A stretch of DNA of 64,000 bases from positions 677,553-741,552 of the forward strand of contig CP058708.1 in the NCBI GenBank assembly GCA_013414765.1, given 5' to 3'. A model generated the notes under the pieces. It was given only the letters and a program-made list of their open reading frames with translations. It was not told the DNA's origin and searched no databases. The stretch is from Candidatus Accumulibacter cognatus. Lineage in GTDB: Bacteria; Pseudomonadota; Gammaproteobacteria; Burkholderiales; Rhodocyclaceae. How positions within the stretch are numbered: the stretch's first letter is position 1; each line of letters opens with the position of its first letter. Of this stretch, positions 41,413 through 51,939 are shown in pieces. The position numbers and the translations under genes are program-made.

Positions 41413-42597
41413 AACAAGTCTTGAAGTATATCGAATCGACTTCGCGTCGTCAAAGAAAAGCCTTGTCCAATGAGAGATCATTTTCCATGTTTGCCGAACT
41501 TTTCGCGACAGACGTAGCATCATCACACTGATGCTCTCCGAGCCGGGAAAGGCTGCACGTTTTCGTGGAAGACCATGTCCTGCTGATACTCGGCAGCGAC
41601 CATTTTCCAGGCGGCGTCGAAACGCTCACTCCTCGCGCTGTCCATCCTTCATCGGCAGCACCATCACCTCATCAAGCAATACCGCCAGCACCGCCGCACC
41701 AGCGCCCTTGTCGACCGGCTTCCTTGCCTCTTGAGAGAGTTGTTGGCGGGTGGCGCTGCGGCCCATCCCCCCGGCCACGTCGCTGACTTTACCCTAGAAT
41801 AGGGCGGATGCGTGCTCCAGCACCCAAGTTTCCACTTCCCGAATGCCATCTGCGTGCAAGCAGTCGGAGGCTCTCGACAAGAGTATTCAAGGACGGGCAC
41901 GAAATCCTGAATGAGCACCACGTTCCTTCGGTGGCGCACCATCGCCGCCTCGACTTCCTGCTGTTGAGCTTACTGGCCATCGCCCAGCACGTCCTCTCCT
42001 GCTTGGGATCACGGTGCTCGGCTGCGGCGTACCTCTCCTCGACCACTTCCGCCGGTTCCTGACGCACGCTGGCCGATACTCTTTTTTCCTCACCTTCGGC
42101 CATGCCACCGTTTACCGCCATCTGCCCCCGTTAGACGTGGACTTCTCGAACGGAACAGCGCGAGCGAATCGGTGGGATTGGTGGGGAGAACCAGCCGGAG
42201 TGATCTCGGCCGTATGCAGCCCTTGGCGGAATGGTCGCCGTTAACGACCGCGCTGTCCGTCAGCCAGTCCGATGTAGACATCCGAGGTTCGGTCTCGTTG
42301 GCTCCTGCGGGAACGCAGGCAGTTCGCCTAGCCGCGGCCTATCCTGCCCCATCTCACCAGTAAGGACACTGCGATGGTGTCTGCGAAGCTGCTTGCAGGC
42401 CGCAGCAGTCGCATTTATCCGGATAGTCCTTGTAGTGACTCGGCGCATTACAGGTACCGAAAAGGGTTCCAAGTCCAAGCAGGTGAGCATACTCCCACCC
42501 TATTCCTGACCTTGAAGTCTCGCGCGGCGATCCCATATTTTAATGAAGAGTGCAGGTATGGGGCGCCTGCCCCGATCCGATCCGCAAGGAGGAATCC
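41413..42597. other. 1.2-kb stretch without a recognisable gene
   Basis: Many overlapping short frames on both strands, none with a recognisable domain. The minus-strand frames 41664-42121 have text such as VVLIQDFVPVLEYSC that could be frameshifted transposase or toxin debris, but I cannot name a family. AAGGAGG at 42583-42589 is the ribosome site of the broken hsp20 gene that follows. Confidence 0.35.
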
Positions 42598-42979
42598 ATG
42601 TGCTATCGAAGCCCGTTTCCGGGCGATCAGTTCGCGGAACTGGAGCGGCGGCAACGCGAGATGCAACTGGCTGGTGAGTATTCACCGAGGATCGACGGCA
42701 GCGGTGCCTTTCCAGCCCTGAACGCGGGCGGCACGCCGCGGTCTGTCGAGATCTACGCCTGTGTGCTCCGGACATCTGCCCGTCCACGACGTCCAGCTCG
42801 AAAAGGGCGTGCCGACGGACTACCTGCCGCGCTATCGCCGCGTGTTCAACCTTTCGAAGGCAGCAGACACCGAACAGGTGGCTGCCGTGTTCGACCATGG
42901 CGTGCTCAAGCTGCGCATCCCCAAGGCGGCGCATGCACGGCCGCGCGAGATGGAGATATTTGAGATATGCGTCGAATGA
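42598..42979 (+). pseudogene. Broken small heat-shock protein (Hsp20)
   Basis: The first frame reads MCYRSPFPGDQFAELERRQ to GTPRSVEIYACV. The continuation is in another frame: VHDVQLEKGVPTDYLPRYRR, FNLSKAADTEQVAAVFDHGV, LKLRIPKA. The central beta strands between VEIYA and VQLEKGV, and after EKGV, are shortened. The gene thus has a frameshift plus small deletions. It stands directly before an intact Hsp20 gene, as in heat-resistance loci with several sHsp genes. Confidence 0.82.
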
Positions 42980-43028
42980 ATCCTGTAACCCGTGCGGGTT
43001 CGCCCGCCATCGTCCGAGGGGAATTGCC

Positions 43029-43535
43029 ATGAAAATTCAAGAGATCAAGGAAGGTTTCGGGAACCTGCTCGACTCCGTCGCCGAGGGCTGGCACCACCTG
43101 CGAGAATCAGCGGCCAACGCGCTGACGCGCTTCAAGCCCGGCCAGCAGACGCAACTGCCTGCGCGCGAGGAGATCGACGATCCACTCTACCTGCCGGCGC
43201 GCGGCTGGTCCATGCTTGGCGGCGAAGTATTTGAAGATGACACGCGCCTCGTCGTTCGTCTCGAAATGCCAGGCATGGACAAGCAGAACATAGCCATCGA
43301 CGTGCGCGACGACGCGCTGGTGGTGAGCGGCGAGAAGCGCTTTGAACGCGAGAGTACCGAGGGTCGCTGGCGCGTCATGCAGTGCGCCTACGGCAGTTTC
43401 CGCCGCGTTGTGCCACTCGCCGCGCCGGTGGACGCTGACCAGACCAGGGCGAGCTACAGGAACGGCGTGCTTAGGATCGATCTGCCCAAGGTTGCGCCCG
43501 GCAAACCGAAGTCAATCAACATCAAGCTCACTTGA
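43029..43535 (+). CDS. Small heat-shock protein, Hsp20 family
   Basis: 168 residues with an alpha-crystallin domain (about 70-168): VFEDDTRLVVRLEMPGMDKQ, DALVVSGEKRFERES, AYGSFRRVVPLAAPVDADQT, YRNGVLRIDLPK. The N-terminal arm MKIQEIKEGFGNLLDSVAEG resembles the sHsp of the transmissible locus of stress tolerance. The ATG at 43029 follows GAGGGGAATTGCC. It is an ATP-independent holdase. It looks intact. Confidence 0.9.
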   Translation: MKIQEIKEGFGNLLDSVAEGWHHLRESAANALTRFKPGQQTQLPAREEIDDPLYLPARGWSMLGGEVFEDDTRLVVRLEMPGMDKQNIAIDVRDDALVVSGEKRFERESTEGRWRVMQCAYGSFRRVVPLAAPVDADQTRASYRNGVLRIDLPKVAPGKPKSINIKLT

Positions 43536-43678
43536 CCGTAAGAAGTTGGCGCCAGCGACGCCGGCTGGCTGTGCAGAGGCTGCCGCAAATGGCACGGCAG
43601 CCCACGGCGGCATGGCAGGCTGGGTAACAGACAAGAACACACTGGTGAGGTCCCCGATGCAAGCACTCGATCATCAAG

Positions 43679-43915
43679 GTGGCGTTCCGTCATGAAAGCA
43701 TCATTCAGGTGAAGATGGTGCTGCTGATCACGCTCATCGCGCTGGCACGCAAGTTCGTGATCCTCGACCCGGACGTGAGTCCATCCGAGGTAGCCGCCCT
43801 CGCAGGGGCAACCCTGGCGCTGGGCGCAACCTACTGGTTGCTGCGCGAGCGCGATGACCGTTCGGAAGTGTTGGCGAAAAGTGGCCCGGCACAACGACAA
43901 GAAGGCCTAGAGTGA
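43679..43915 (+). pseudogene. C-terminal remnant of a PsiE-type membrane protein
   Basis: A 78-codon frame with FRHESIIQVKMVLLITLIAL, ARKFVILDPDVSPSEVAALA and GATYWLLRERDD, matching the end of PsiE (phosphate-starvation-inducible) proteins. The N-terminal membrane helices are missing upstream. Its stop overlaps the start of the M48 gene as GTGA-type text. A psiE gene followed by M48 and DegP-like proteases is the 3' order of the tLST/LHR heat-resistance locus. Confidence 0.72.
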
Positions 43916-44853
43916 ATCCTATCTGGCATTCGCACCGCCGGCTCAACAGGCTGCAGAGCGCCCTGCTGATCCTGTCGATGCTGGGCATCGCGGCCATGGC
44001 GGGCTCCCTGCTGCTGGGAGAAACGGGCGCCTGGCTGGCCGCCGGCGTGGCCCTGATGGCGTTGTTGATCGAACCGACGACCTCCTCGGCGCTGACCCTG
44101 CGCCTGTATCGCGCCCGACCGCTCCATCCGGCCGAAGCACCCGGGTTGTGGGCGTTGCTGCGCCAGTTGGCCAAGCTTACCGGACTGCCGGCCGTGCCGG
44201 TGCCGCATTACGTGCCGAGTCAGATGATCAATGCTTTCGCCACTTGCTCGCGGCAGCGTGCGGCCATCGTGGTCACCGACGGGTTGCTGCGCACCCTGAC
44301 CCCTCGGGAACTGACCGGGGTGCTGGCGCATGAAGTGGCGCACATCGTACATGACGATTTGCGGGTGATGGGGCTGGCCGATTCGGTCAGCCGGCTGACC
44401 AGCCTGCTTGCACTTCTGGGGCAACTCATATTGATTCTGTCCCTGCCGTGGTTTCTACTGGGCGAGCTCTCCGTGTCCTGGCCGGCATGGCTGCTGCTGG
44501 CTTTGGCGCCGCACTTGACGCTGTTGGCGCAACTGGGCCTGTCACGGGTGCGCGAGTTCGATGCCGACCTGATGGCAGCACGCCTGACCGGCGACCCGCA
44601 GGGGCTGGCTTCGGCACTGGCGCGCATCGAGCAGGTTTCGCGCTCGTGGCGGCACTGGCTGCTGCCCGGCTGGGGGAATCCGGAGCCATCCTGGCTGCGC
44701 ACCCATCCGGCGACTGCAGCACGCATTAAACGCCTGCACGCGCTAAGCACGCCGGGTTGGAGCGATCTGCCGACACCGGCGATCCATGTGCATGATGGCT
44801 GGCCATGCCCGCCCCACGCCCCGCGTTGGTACCCGGGTGGGTACTGGCGCTGA
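43912..44853 (+). CDS. M48-family zinc metalloprotease (HtpX-like)
   Basis: 313 residues with two N-terminal hydrophobic segments, the zinc motif VLAHEVAHIVHDDLRV, two more hydrophobic segments after it, and the third ligand region SRVREFDADLMAARLTGDP. This is the HtpX/M48B plan for degrading damaged membrane proteins. The C-terminus carries THPATAARIKRLHAL, as in the family. The start (GTG 43912) overlaps the PsiE remnant stop. It belongs to the heat-resistance cluster. Confidence 0.9.
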   Translation: MNPIWHSHRRLNRLQSALLILSMLGIAAMAGSLLLGETGAWLAAGVALMALLIEPTTSSALTLRLYRARPLHPAEAPGLWALLRQLAKLTGLPAVPVPHYVPSQMINAFATCSRQRAAIVVTDGLLRTLTPRELTGVLAHEVAHIVHDDLRVMGLADSVSRLTSLLALLGQLILILSLPWFLLGELSVSWPAWLLLALAPHLTLLAQLGLSRVREFDADLMAARLTGDPQGLASALARIEQVSRSWRHWLLPGWGNPEPSWLRTHPATAARIKRLHALSTPGWSDLPTPAIHVHDGWPCPPHAPRWYPGGYWR

Positions 44854-44868
44854 TCCATTACCACCAAG

Positions 44869-46035
44869 GTGAACGTATTGCACTATCCCGATCCTTCCCA
44901 ACGCCCTGTGCCCGAATCCGACCGCTTCCTGCCTCGCCTGACCGCGCTCGGCCTGTGGCTGATCGGGCTGATGCTGCTGTGGCACTTCCTGCCGACGATC
45001 GAGTCCTGGTTCTCACCAAACGAGGGCACACCGCGCACCGTCACCGCACGCGGTGACCTGGCCGCCGACGAAAAGGCCACGATCGAGCTGTTCGAGAAGT
45101 CGCGCGATTCGGTGGTGTTCATCTCTACCGCGCGAGTGGTGCGCGACGTCTGGACGCGCAACGCCTACACCGTGCCGCGGGGCACCGGTTCGGGCTTCAT
45201 CTGGGACGACGCCGGCCACGTGGTCACCAACCTGCATGTCATCGAGGGTGCTTCACAGGCGACGGTGAAGCTGGCCGATGGTCGCGACTACCAGGCTGCG
45301 CTGGTGGGTGCATCACCTGCGTACGACATTGCGGTGCTCAGGATAGGCGTGGGTTTCAAACGCCCGCCGCCGGTGCCGGTGGGCACGAGTAGCGACCTGA
45401 AGGTGGGACAAAAGGTGTTCGCCATCGGCAACCCCTTCGGCCTGGACTGGACGCTGACCAACGGCATCGTCTCGGCGCTGGACCGCTCGCTCGCTGGCGA
45501 GCGCGACGGACCGGCCATCGAACACCTGATCCAAACCGACGCGGCCATCAACCCGGGCAACTCCGGCGGGCCGCTCCTGGATTCCGCCGGGCGGCTGATC
45601 GGCATCAACACCGCCATCTACAGCCCCTCGGGGGCGTCCGCCGGCATCGGCTTTGCGGTGCCGGTAGACACGGTGATGCGCGTGGTGCCGCAGCTCATCA
45701 AGAGCGGACGCTACATCCGCCCGGCACTGGGCGTCGAGGCCGACGAGGCGCTCAACCGGCGGCTAGCGGCAGCGACGGGCATCGCAGGGGTATTCGTGCT
45801 GCGCGTCCAGCCGGGATCGGCTGCCGAGAAGGCCGGCTTGGCCGGAGTGACCGTCAGTGCCCACAGCATCGTGCCGGGCGACATCATTGTCGCCATCAAT
45901 GACAAGCCGGTGGACGACGTGGCCACGCTACTGGCTCGTGTCGACGACTACCGGATGGGCGACGTGGTGCAACTGACACTGCGGCGCGGGGCACAAACGC
46001 GCAAGGTCGATGTCACCTTGCAGCCTGGGGTGTGA
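44869..46035 (+). CDS. DegP/HtrA-like serine protease with PDZ domain
   Basis: 388 residues. One N-terminal membrane anchor (about 22-42, LTALGLWLIGLMLLWHFLP), a trypsin-like domain with His in VTNLHVIEG, Asp in AYDIAVLRIG and Ser in NPGNSGGPLLD, and a C-terminal PDZ domain (about 290-385). It acts in the periplasm on misfolded proteins. The GTG start has AAGG close upstream; the gene follows the M48 gene by 15 bases. A DegP-like gene closes the tLST/LHR cluster in other bacteria. Confidence 0.92.
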   Translation: MNVLHYPDPSQRPVPESDRFLPRLTALGLWLIGLMLLWHFLPTIESWFSPNEGTPRTVTARGDLAADEKATIELFEKSRDSVVFISTARVVRDVWTRNAYTVPRGTGSGFIWDDAGHVVTNLHVIEGASQATVKLADGRDYQAALVGASPAYDIAVLRIGVGFKRPPPVPVGTSSDLKVGQKVFAIGNPFGLDWTLTNGIVSALDRSLAGERDGPAIEHLIQTDAAINPGNSGGPLLDSAGRLIGINTAIYSPSGASAGIGFAVPVDTVMRVVPQLIKSGRYIRPALGVEADEALNRRLAAATGIAGVFVLRVQPGSAAEKAGLAGVTVSAHSIVPGDIIVAINDKPVDDVATLLARVDDYRMGDVVQLTLRRGAQTRKVDVTLQPGV

Positions 46036-46596
46036 ACATAGGCGGTGACCCGCTGCAGGCATGCCGGCAACTCACCGCGCCGCGATGGCTGATTACCCGG
46101 CTCTCACCGGCAGAAAATCGTGCGCGATGAGAGTGTGGCCCTGCCCGCAGCAAGGGGACTCAAAGAACGATGCCCGGTGCTCGAGCAACTGCGAGGCACC
46201 CTGCACGCCCAGCGCCACTGAGCGAGGCGCTATCGCAGGCGACCAGGCTCGATTAACGGGACTGGGGACAACGCCGGCGAGTGCAAACGCGAACAAACCC
46301 TGATCGTCGGCGCGTATCCGCAGCTCAAAGCCGAGAAAATTCCGTCCACTCGCACGATGATCAATCGGACCAGAAACTCTTGAATCGCGCTGACACCAGA
46401 CCACGCTGGCGCCCGACCTCGTGGCGGCCATCCTAAATGAGACCCTGCCTCACGTTACGGTTCATGCGCTTGCGATCAGTCCGCCGTTGTTGTGGGTGGA
46501 ACCACGGGAGAGGATTGGTGTTGGAAGCGAAAGGGACTGCACACGAAGTGATGGGCCGCATCCGGCTCTCTACAGCGCGGTGGCCAAACGACCCTG
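46036..46596. other. Stretch without a clear gene
   Basis: Several short frames on both strands. A minus-strand frame (46093-46431) ends LLEHRASFFESPCCGQGHTL and might be transposase debris, but no family can be named. Confidence 0.3.
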
Positions 46597-46770
46597 ATGA
46601 AACGTTCGGTCTTCGACATCGTGGGGGTCGGCGGTCTGGGGGCGACCTGGTCTCGCTATCTTGCTGCGATCGACGGCTCCTCGGCTATTCCTGGTATTGA
46701 TAGCGTGGCCGAGCTGAGTAAGCGTCATCAGAAGCATTTACGTGCCAGTGGTCGCAACCGCGCCACTTGA
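46597..46770 (+). other. Possible 57-residue ORF
   Basis: ATG at 46597 to TGA at 46768-46770, reading MKRSVFDIVGVGGLGATWSR and later SVAELSKRHQKHL. It has no clear ribosome site and no recognised family. It may be a gene fragment. Confidence 0.25.
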
Positions 46771-46829
46771 GGCAAAATTTAGCTTGCGTCGAGACATCCA
46801 GTTAAGGCGCAGCTTAAAGGATCTCAAAA

Positions 46830-47951
46830 GTGGATAGCAGCCGGCGAACAGTTGATAGACGCACATCCTCGTTCATGAGCAGGTTGTCAGGCATTGCCGT
46901 GATGTTAGGGACGCTTTGCGTCATGCCGGCATTCGCCGCCGAGGTGACGGCGGCCGGCCCACTGCGTGTTGCGACCGGCAAAATTGCGCCTTTCGTACTC
47001 AAACGGGGTGAGCAACTGACCGGCTTCAGCGTAGACCTGTGGAGCGAAATTGCCCGCCGGATAGGCGTCGACTTTGTGTGGATAGAGGCTGGATTGCGCG
47101 AAGAGCAGTTGGCAGCTCTACGAAGTGGCGATGCCGACATGGCCATTTCTGCCCTCGTGATGACGCCGAAACGCGAACAAGAGATCGATTTTTCGCTGCC
47201 CTATTTCAACTCCGGCCTGCAGATCATGGTCCGTGCCGAGGAAGAGAGTCCAATTCTGGTGACCTTGATGGCAATACCTTGGGTGGCCATCTGCAAACTC
47301 TTCGTCGCAGCAATCGTATTGATGTTTCTATGGGCGAACGTCCTCTGGTTCATCGAGCGCGGGCACCCGCACAATCGCTTCAAAGGATACGTAGCGGGAA
47401 TCGGCGAAGAAATGTGGAACACGATGCTGATCATCGCCACCGGCGAGCACGGCGAGCGCAGCGAACCGGGTAAACTGAGGCGGTTTGTGATTGCAAGCGT
47501 GTGGCTGATGGGGATTGTACTGATCGCGCAATTGACGGCGACTGTGACTTCATCGCAGACGGTGCAACGGCTTCGGTCGAACATCACCGGGCCAGGCGAT
47601 CTGCCCGGAAAGAAGGTAGCAACGGAGCCTGGTACCATCGCCGCCGACTACCTTACGCAACGCCGCATACCATTCGTCGAAGTGACCAACGCGGCGGACG
47701 CCATCGACCGGCTCACGCGGGGCGAGGTGCAGGCGATCGTCTTCGACGCGCCGACTTTGCAATATTGGTTGGCCCAGTCTAATCAGAGGGCGCTCCAGAT
47801 CGTCGGTCGCGTGTTCATGCCAGAAATGTACGGTATCGCGATTCCCTTAGGCAGCCCGCTGCGAAAGAGAATCAATGAGGCGCTGCTCGAGGTCTACCAG
47901 GATGGGACGTACGAGACGATCTACGGCAAGTGGTTTACCCCGCACAGGTAG
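46830..47951 (+). CDS. Bacterial ionotropic-glutamate-receptor-like channel
   Basis: 373 residues arranged like GluR0: signal peptide (cleavage after AFAA about 37), ligand-binding lobe S1 (45-140, with AALRSGDADMAISALVMTPK and DFSLPYFNSGL), membrane helix about 152-175, a pore loop, membrane helix about 218-240 (LIAQLTATVTSSQTV), then lobe S2 with TRGEVQAIVFDAPTLQYW. The loop reads IIATGEHGERSE. In GluR0 the filter is the potassium type TVGYGD; here TGEHGE (204-209) aligns, so selectivity should differ. The GTG start has AAAGG eight bases upstream; ATG 46875 is an alternative. Confidence 0.82.
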   Translation: MDSSRRTVDRRTSSFMSRLSGIAVMLGTLCVMPAFAAEVTAAGPLRVATGKIAPFVLKRGEQLTGFSVDLWSEIARRIGVDFVWIEAGLREEQLAALRSGDADMAISALVMTPKREQEIDFSLPYFNSGLQIMVRAEEESPILVTLMAIPWVAICKLFVAAIVLMFLWANVLWFIERGHPHNRFKGYVAGIGEEMWNTMLIIATGEHGERSEPGKLRRFVIASVWLMGIVLIAQLTATVTSSQTVQRLRSNITGPGDLPGKKVATEPGTIAADYLTQRRIPFVEVTNAADAIDRLTRGEVQAIVFDAPTLQYWLAQSNQRALQIVGRVFMPEMYGIAIPLGSPLRKRINEALLEVYQDGTYETIYGKWFTPHR

Positions 47952-48088
47952 ATTTTTTCGACCCACCATGCTGGCCATCCCCGCGACACGCTCACAGTTG
48001 GTGAAAAGAGGGAGCCCCTGCCATCACGCGCAGACATCAGGTCGGGGGGTTTCCGCGTACGCAGCGTCTGCGGCGCGCAGCGCGTCAG

Positions 48089-49420
48089 CTACACGCCATC
48101 GAGGCGCACCGGCGGCAGAACGCCGCGCGTCTTGGCGCGCTCCGCCTCCTCGCGCACGTAAGCCCAGTCCGGCCCGGTCGACGCGTGCGTCCAGCAGACG
48201 ACGCAGCGCGCCGCGTCGAGCTGCTCGGCGATCGTCTCGCGCCAGCGCTCGCCGCCACCGATGTCCTGATGACCCACCGTACCGACACGCCCGCGGCACG
48301 CAATGCGGTGACCAAGGGCTCGACGCACGACCAATCTTCGCGATTGTAGCGGACGAAACAGTCGCTCATCGCTCGCTGGCCGCGCGCCGCCGCGCCTCTT
48401 CGACGAGCCGTTGACCGACCGGCGACAGAACGCCACGCGCCTGCAGGGCAAGCAAGGCGTCGGCGACCTGCCGCCAGGTGACCCCGCCACCGATCGTGGC
48501 TAGCCGCCAGCGACACGGCCACGTCGCGCTGCGCTTGTGCCGACGCCGGGTTCGCGGCCGCCAGCCGGCGGCGGGCGATCTGCAGGCTCTCGTCGAAGCT
48601 GCGCCGGGCGGCGGCGAGGTCGCCGGCCGCTTGCTTCAGGTCGCCGAGTTCGACCGCGGCAACGCTGCATTCGCGGTCGTCGTTGGCGACGCGGCGCGCT
48701 TCGCCGGCGGTGTGCAGCACCTGCGCGGTGTCGCCCGATTGCTGCGTCAGCCGGCCGATGTAGACCCAAGTCCGGAAGTCGTCGGTGTCGCGCTGCGCCG
48801 CCGCACGCCAGAGTTGCAGCACGTCGTTTGTCGTCTTCTCGCCGCGGTCCTGCATGTCGGCGGCGAGCGCGGCCAGTTGGCGGTATTCGGCGGCGCTGCG
48901 CAGCTTGTTGGCTTTGTCGCGCGCCGCTTCCTCGACGCGCGTCAGCTCTTCGAGGACGGCGAAGGCGCCGACGCGGTCGCCGTCGGCATAGCGTTGCAGT
49001 GCCTGGCGTCGTTCGGGGTTCGGCGAATCGGCGAGGGCGGCGATCAGCCGCCGGTATTCGGCCAGTTCGGCGCGGTACGCCGAGTCGCGCGCGCTGAGTT
49101 CGTCGACCAGGCGCTGCCGTTCGCTGGTCAGCGCGCGCAGCTCCTTGCCCAGGCGGGCCGTCTCGGCCGCGCTCTGGTTCTGCTGCGCGAGCGCTCGCCG
49201 CAACTGTTTGTCGCGCTGTTCGAGTCCTGCGAGCAGGGTCACTTCGCGTTCCAGGCTGCGCCGCTGACTCGCCGCGAGCGACGCGGCACGATCGAGGACG
49301 AGGGCGCTCGGTCAATTCGCGCACTTGCGCGTCGCGATCGGTTTCGCTGCCCGGCGCCAGCTCCACCGTTGCGCCCGCGGCAGTCGCCGCGCGCGCCTCG
49401 ATTTGATGGCGCAGAGCATG
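48089..49420 (-). pseudogene. Broken TPR-TIR gene of the Accumulibacter type
   Basis: A long coiled-coil/TPR stretch (REVTLLAGLEQRDKQLRRAL, then SFDESLQIARRRLAAANPAS, AQAQRDVAVSL) is followed out of frame by a TIR start, MSDCFVRYNREDWSCVEPLV. A second shift leads to GGGERWRETIAEQLDAARCV, VVCWTHASTGPDWAY and REEAERAKTRGVLPPVRLDG before a stop at 48089. A further shift lies near the N-terminus around 49310. Intact relatives join TIR, transmembrane or coiled-coil, and TPR repeats in one protein. At least three frame breaks make this inactive. Confidence 0.75.
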
Positions 49421-49909
49421 GCAGGAGTCTCCCGAAGGTGAAAGACGAGGAGCGAGTGGATGGGTAAGCTGCAGGACCGGGCAGCGACCCGCGACCCCCA
49501 ACGAACGAGGCATGACCGGCCCATCACCCGCTGGCCAACCGCCCGCTCCGGCCGCCCCACCCCGAAGCCCCTTGCCAGCCGCCAAACCCCTACCGGAAAA
49601 GCAGTATCGACACGCGCTCGAGCCTTGTCAAGCCACCCCCCGACGGTCCTTTGCTGGCCGTTCACCCGCATCCGACCCCTCGCCGCAGGTCAGACGGCAG
49701 GCGCCAGTCCATCGATTCGCTGCGGCCGCTGCCCGTGTCCGGGCTGGCCCAGGGGTCCGGCGCTTGACACTGCACGGGGGGCCAAGGATACTCCCGCGGG
49801 CGGCGATGCGCTGGCGGCCCATGGTGTCCGCGGCGGCGAAGTGCTGCCGACCATTCACTCAAGGCGTTTGCCGCCGAGCTTCTGACGCCCCCGCTCATTT
49901 CCTCTTCCC
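49421..49909. other. Intergenic stretch before the ABC exporter
   Basis: About 490 bases of GC-rich sequence with overlapping frames on all strands but no recognisable protein, RNA or strong promoter. It presumably holds the exporter promoter. Confidence 0.35.
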
Positions 49910-51195
49910 ATGGCCGAACCCGACAAGACGCCTGCCTCCCCGCTGTCGCTGCTGGCGATTGACCGCAACGCGGCCCCGACCCGGCGGCGCCGACGCCGCT
50001 GGGCTGTCTGGCTGGCGGCTGTGCTCGGCATCGGTGGCATCGCCGCCTACCTTCTCGTGCCGGGCAGGGTGGACGTCCAGGTCACGACCGTGCTCAGTGC
50101 CTACCCGTCGCAGCAGTACACGCAACTGACCGCCTCCGGCTACGTGGTCGCCCAACGCCGCGCGTCGGTGGCTTCGAAGGGCACCGGCCGACTGGTCGAG
50201 CTGCGGGTGCGCGAGGGCAGCCCGGTGCAGGCGGGCGAACTGATTGGACGCCTTGACGCCAGTGACGTGCGGGCCGCTCTACGGGTCGCCGAGGCGGCGA
50301 TCGGTCAGGCCGCGGCCGGGCTCCGGCAAGCCGAGGCCAACCTCGAACAGGCGCGGGCCGAAGCCGCCAACGCCGAGGTCGAGTTCCAGCGCCAGCAGGC
50401 CTTGCGCGCCCGTGGCTTCGTCTCGTCGCAGGCGGTCGATGCGGCGCAGCGCCGCGCGCTGGCGGCACGCGCGGGGGTCGGCGCCGGGCGGGCGGCGATC
50501 GACAGCGCCCGCGCCGCTGTGGCGCTGGCGCAAGCCCAGGTGGCGGTGCAGCAGGTCAATCAGGACAATACCGATATCCGCGCGCCCTTCGATGGCGTGG
50601 TGTTGGTGAAGAACGCCAACGTTGGCGACATGATCACGCCTTTCTCGGCGGCGGCGGGCACCTCGGGCGCCGTCGTGACGATGGCCGACATGAGTACGCT
50701 GGAGGTCGAGGCGGACGTCTCCGAAAGCCATGTCGCCAGGGTTCGCGTCGACATGCCGGTGGAGATCACGCTCGATGCGATCCCCGATGCGCGCTTCCGC
50801 GGCAGCGTCGCCCGCGTCGTGCCGACGGTGGACCGGGCCAAGGCGACGGTGGTGACCAAGATCCGCTTCGACAGGATCGACGCGCGCATCCTGCCGGAAA
50901 TGAGCGCCAAGGTGAATTTCCTGTCGCAGCCGGCGACGGATGCCGACCAGACGCCGGTAGTCGCCGTCAACCCCAGGGCGATCGCCGAGCGCGCCGGCAG
51001 CAAGGTCGTTTTCCGGCTGCTCGGCGAGACCGTCGAAGCCCTCCCGGTGACGCTCGGCCGCAAGCTCGGCGATGCGCAGGAACTGACCGGCAGCCCGCTG
51101 CAGCCCGGCGAACGCCTGGTCCTGGCGCCCCCGGAGCGGCTCGCTGCCGGCGCCCAAGTGGTCGTTTCGGGCGGCAGCGCCGCGAAGAGGAGCCC

Positions 51196-51199
<4 letters not shown>
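49910..51199 (+). CDS. Periplasmic adaptor (membrane fusion) protein of an ABC exporter
   Basis: 429 residues. N-terminal anchor (about 31-50), then a lipoyl/barrel-sandwich half (RASVASKGTGRLVELRVREG), a long alpha-helical hairpin rich in Ala, Gln and Arg (about 120-220), the second lipoyl half (DIRAPFDGVVLVKNANVGD) and beta-barrel domains. This is the HlyD/MacA plan linking an inner-membrane pump to an outer-membrane channel. The stop overlaps the ATPase start (TTGA). The two permeases downstream complete a MacAB/DevABC-like exporter; no outer-membrane factor is in the window. Confidence 0.9.
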
Positions 51200-51897
<698 letters not shown>

Positions 51898-51939
51898 TGG
51901 CGGTCGCCGCATGAGGCTCGCACACACACGAGGCGACCG

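Noticed and set aside
46093-46431. 112-residue minus-strand frame as a gene
   Set aside because: No recognisable domain, no ribosome site; may be transposase debris but cannot be supported.
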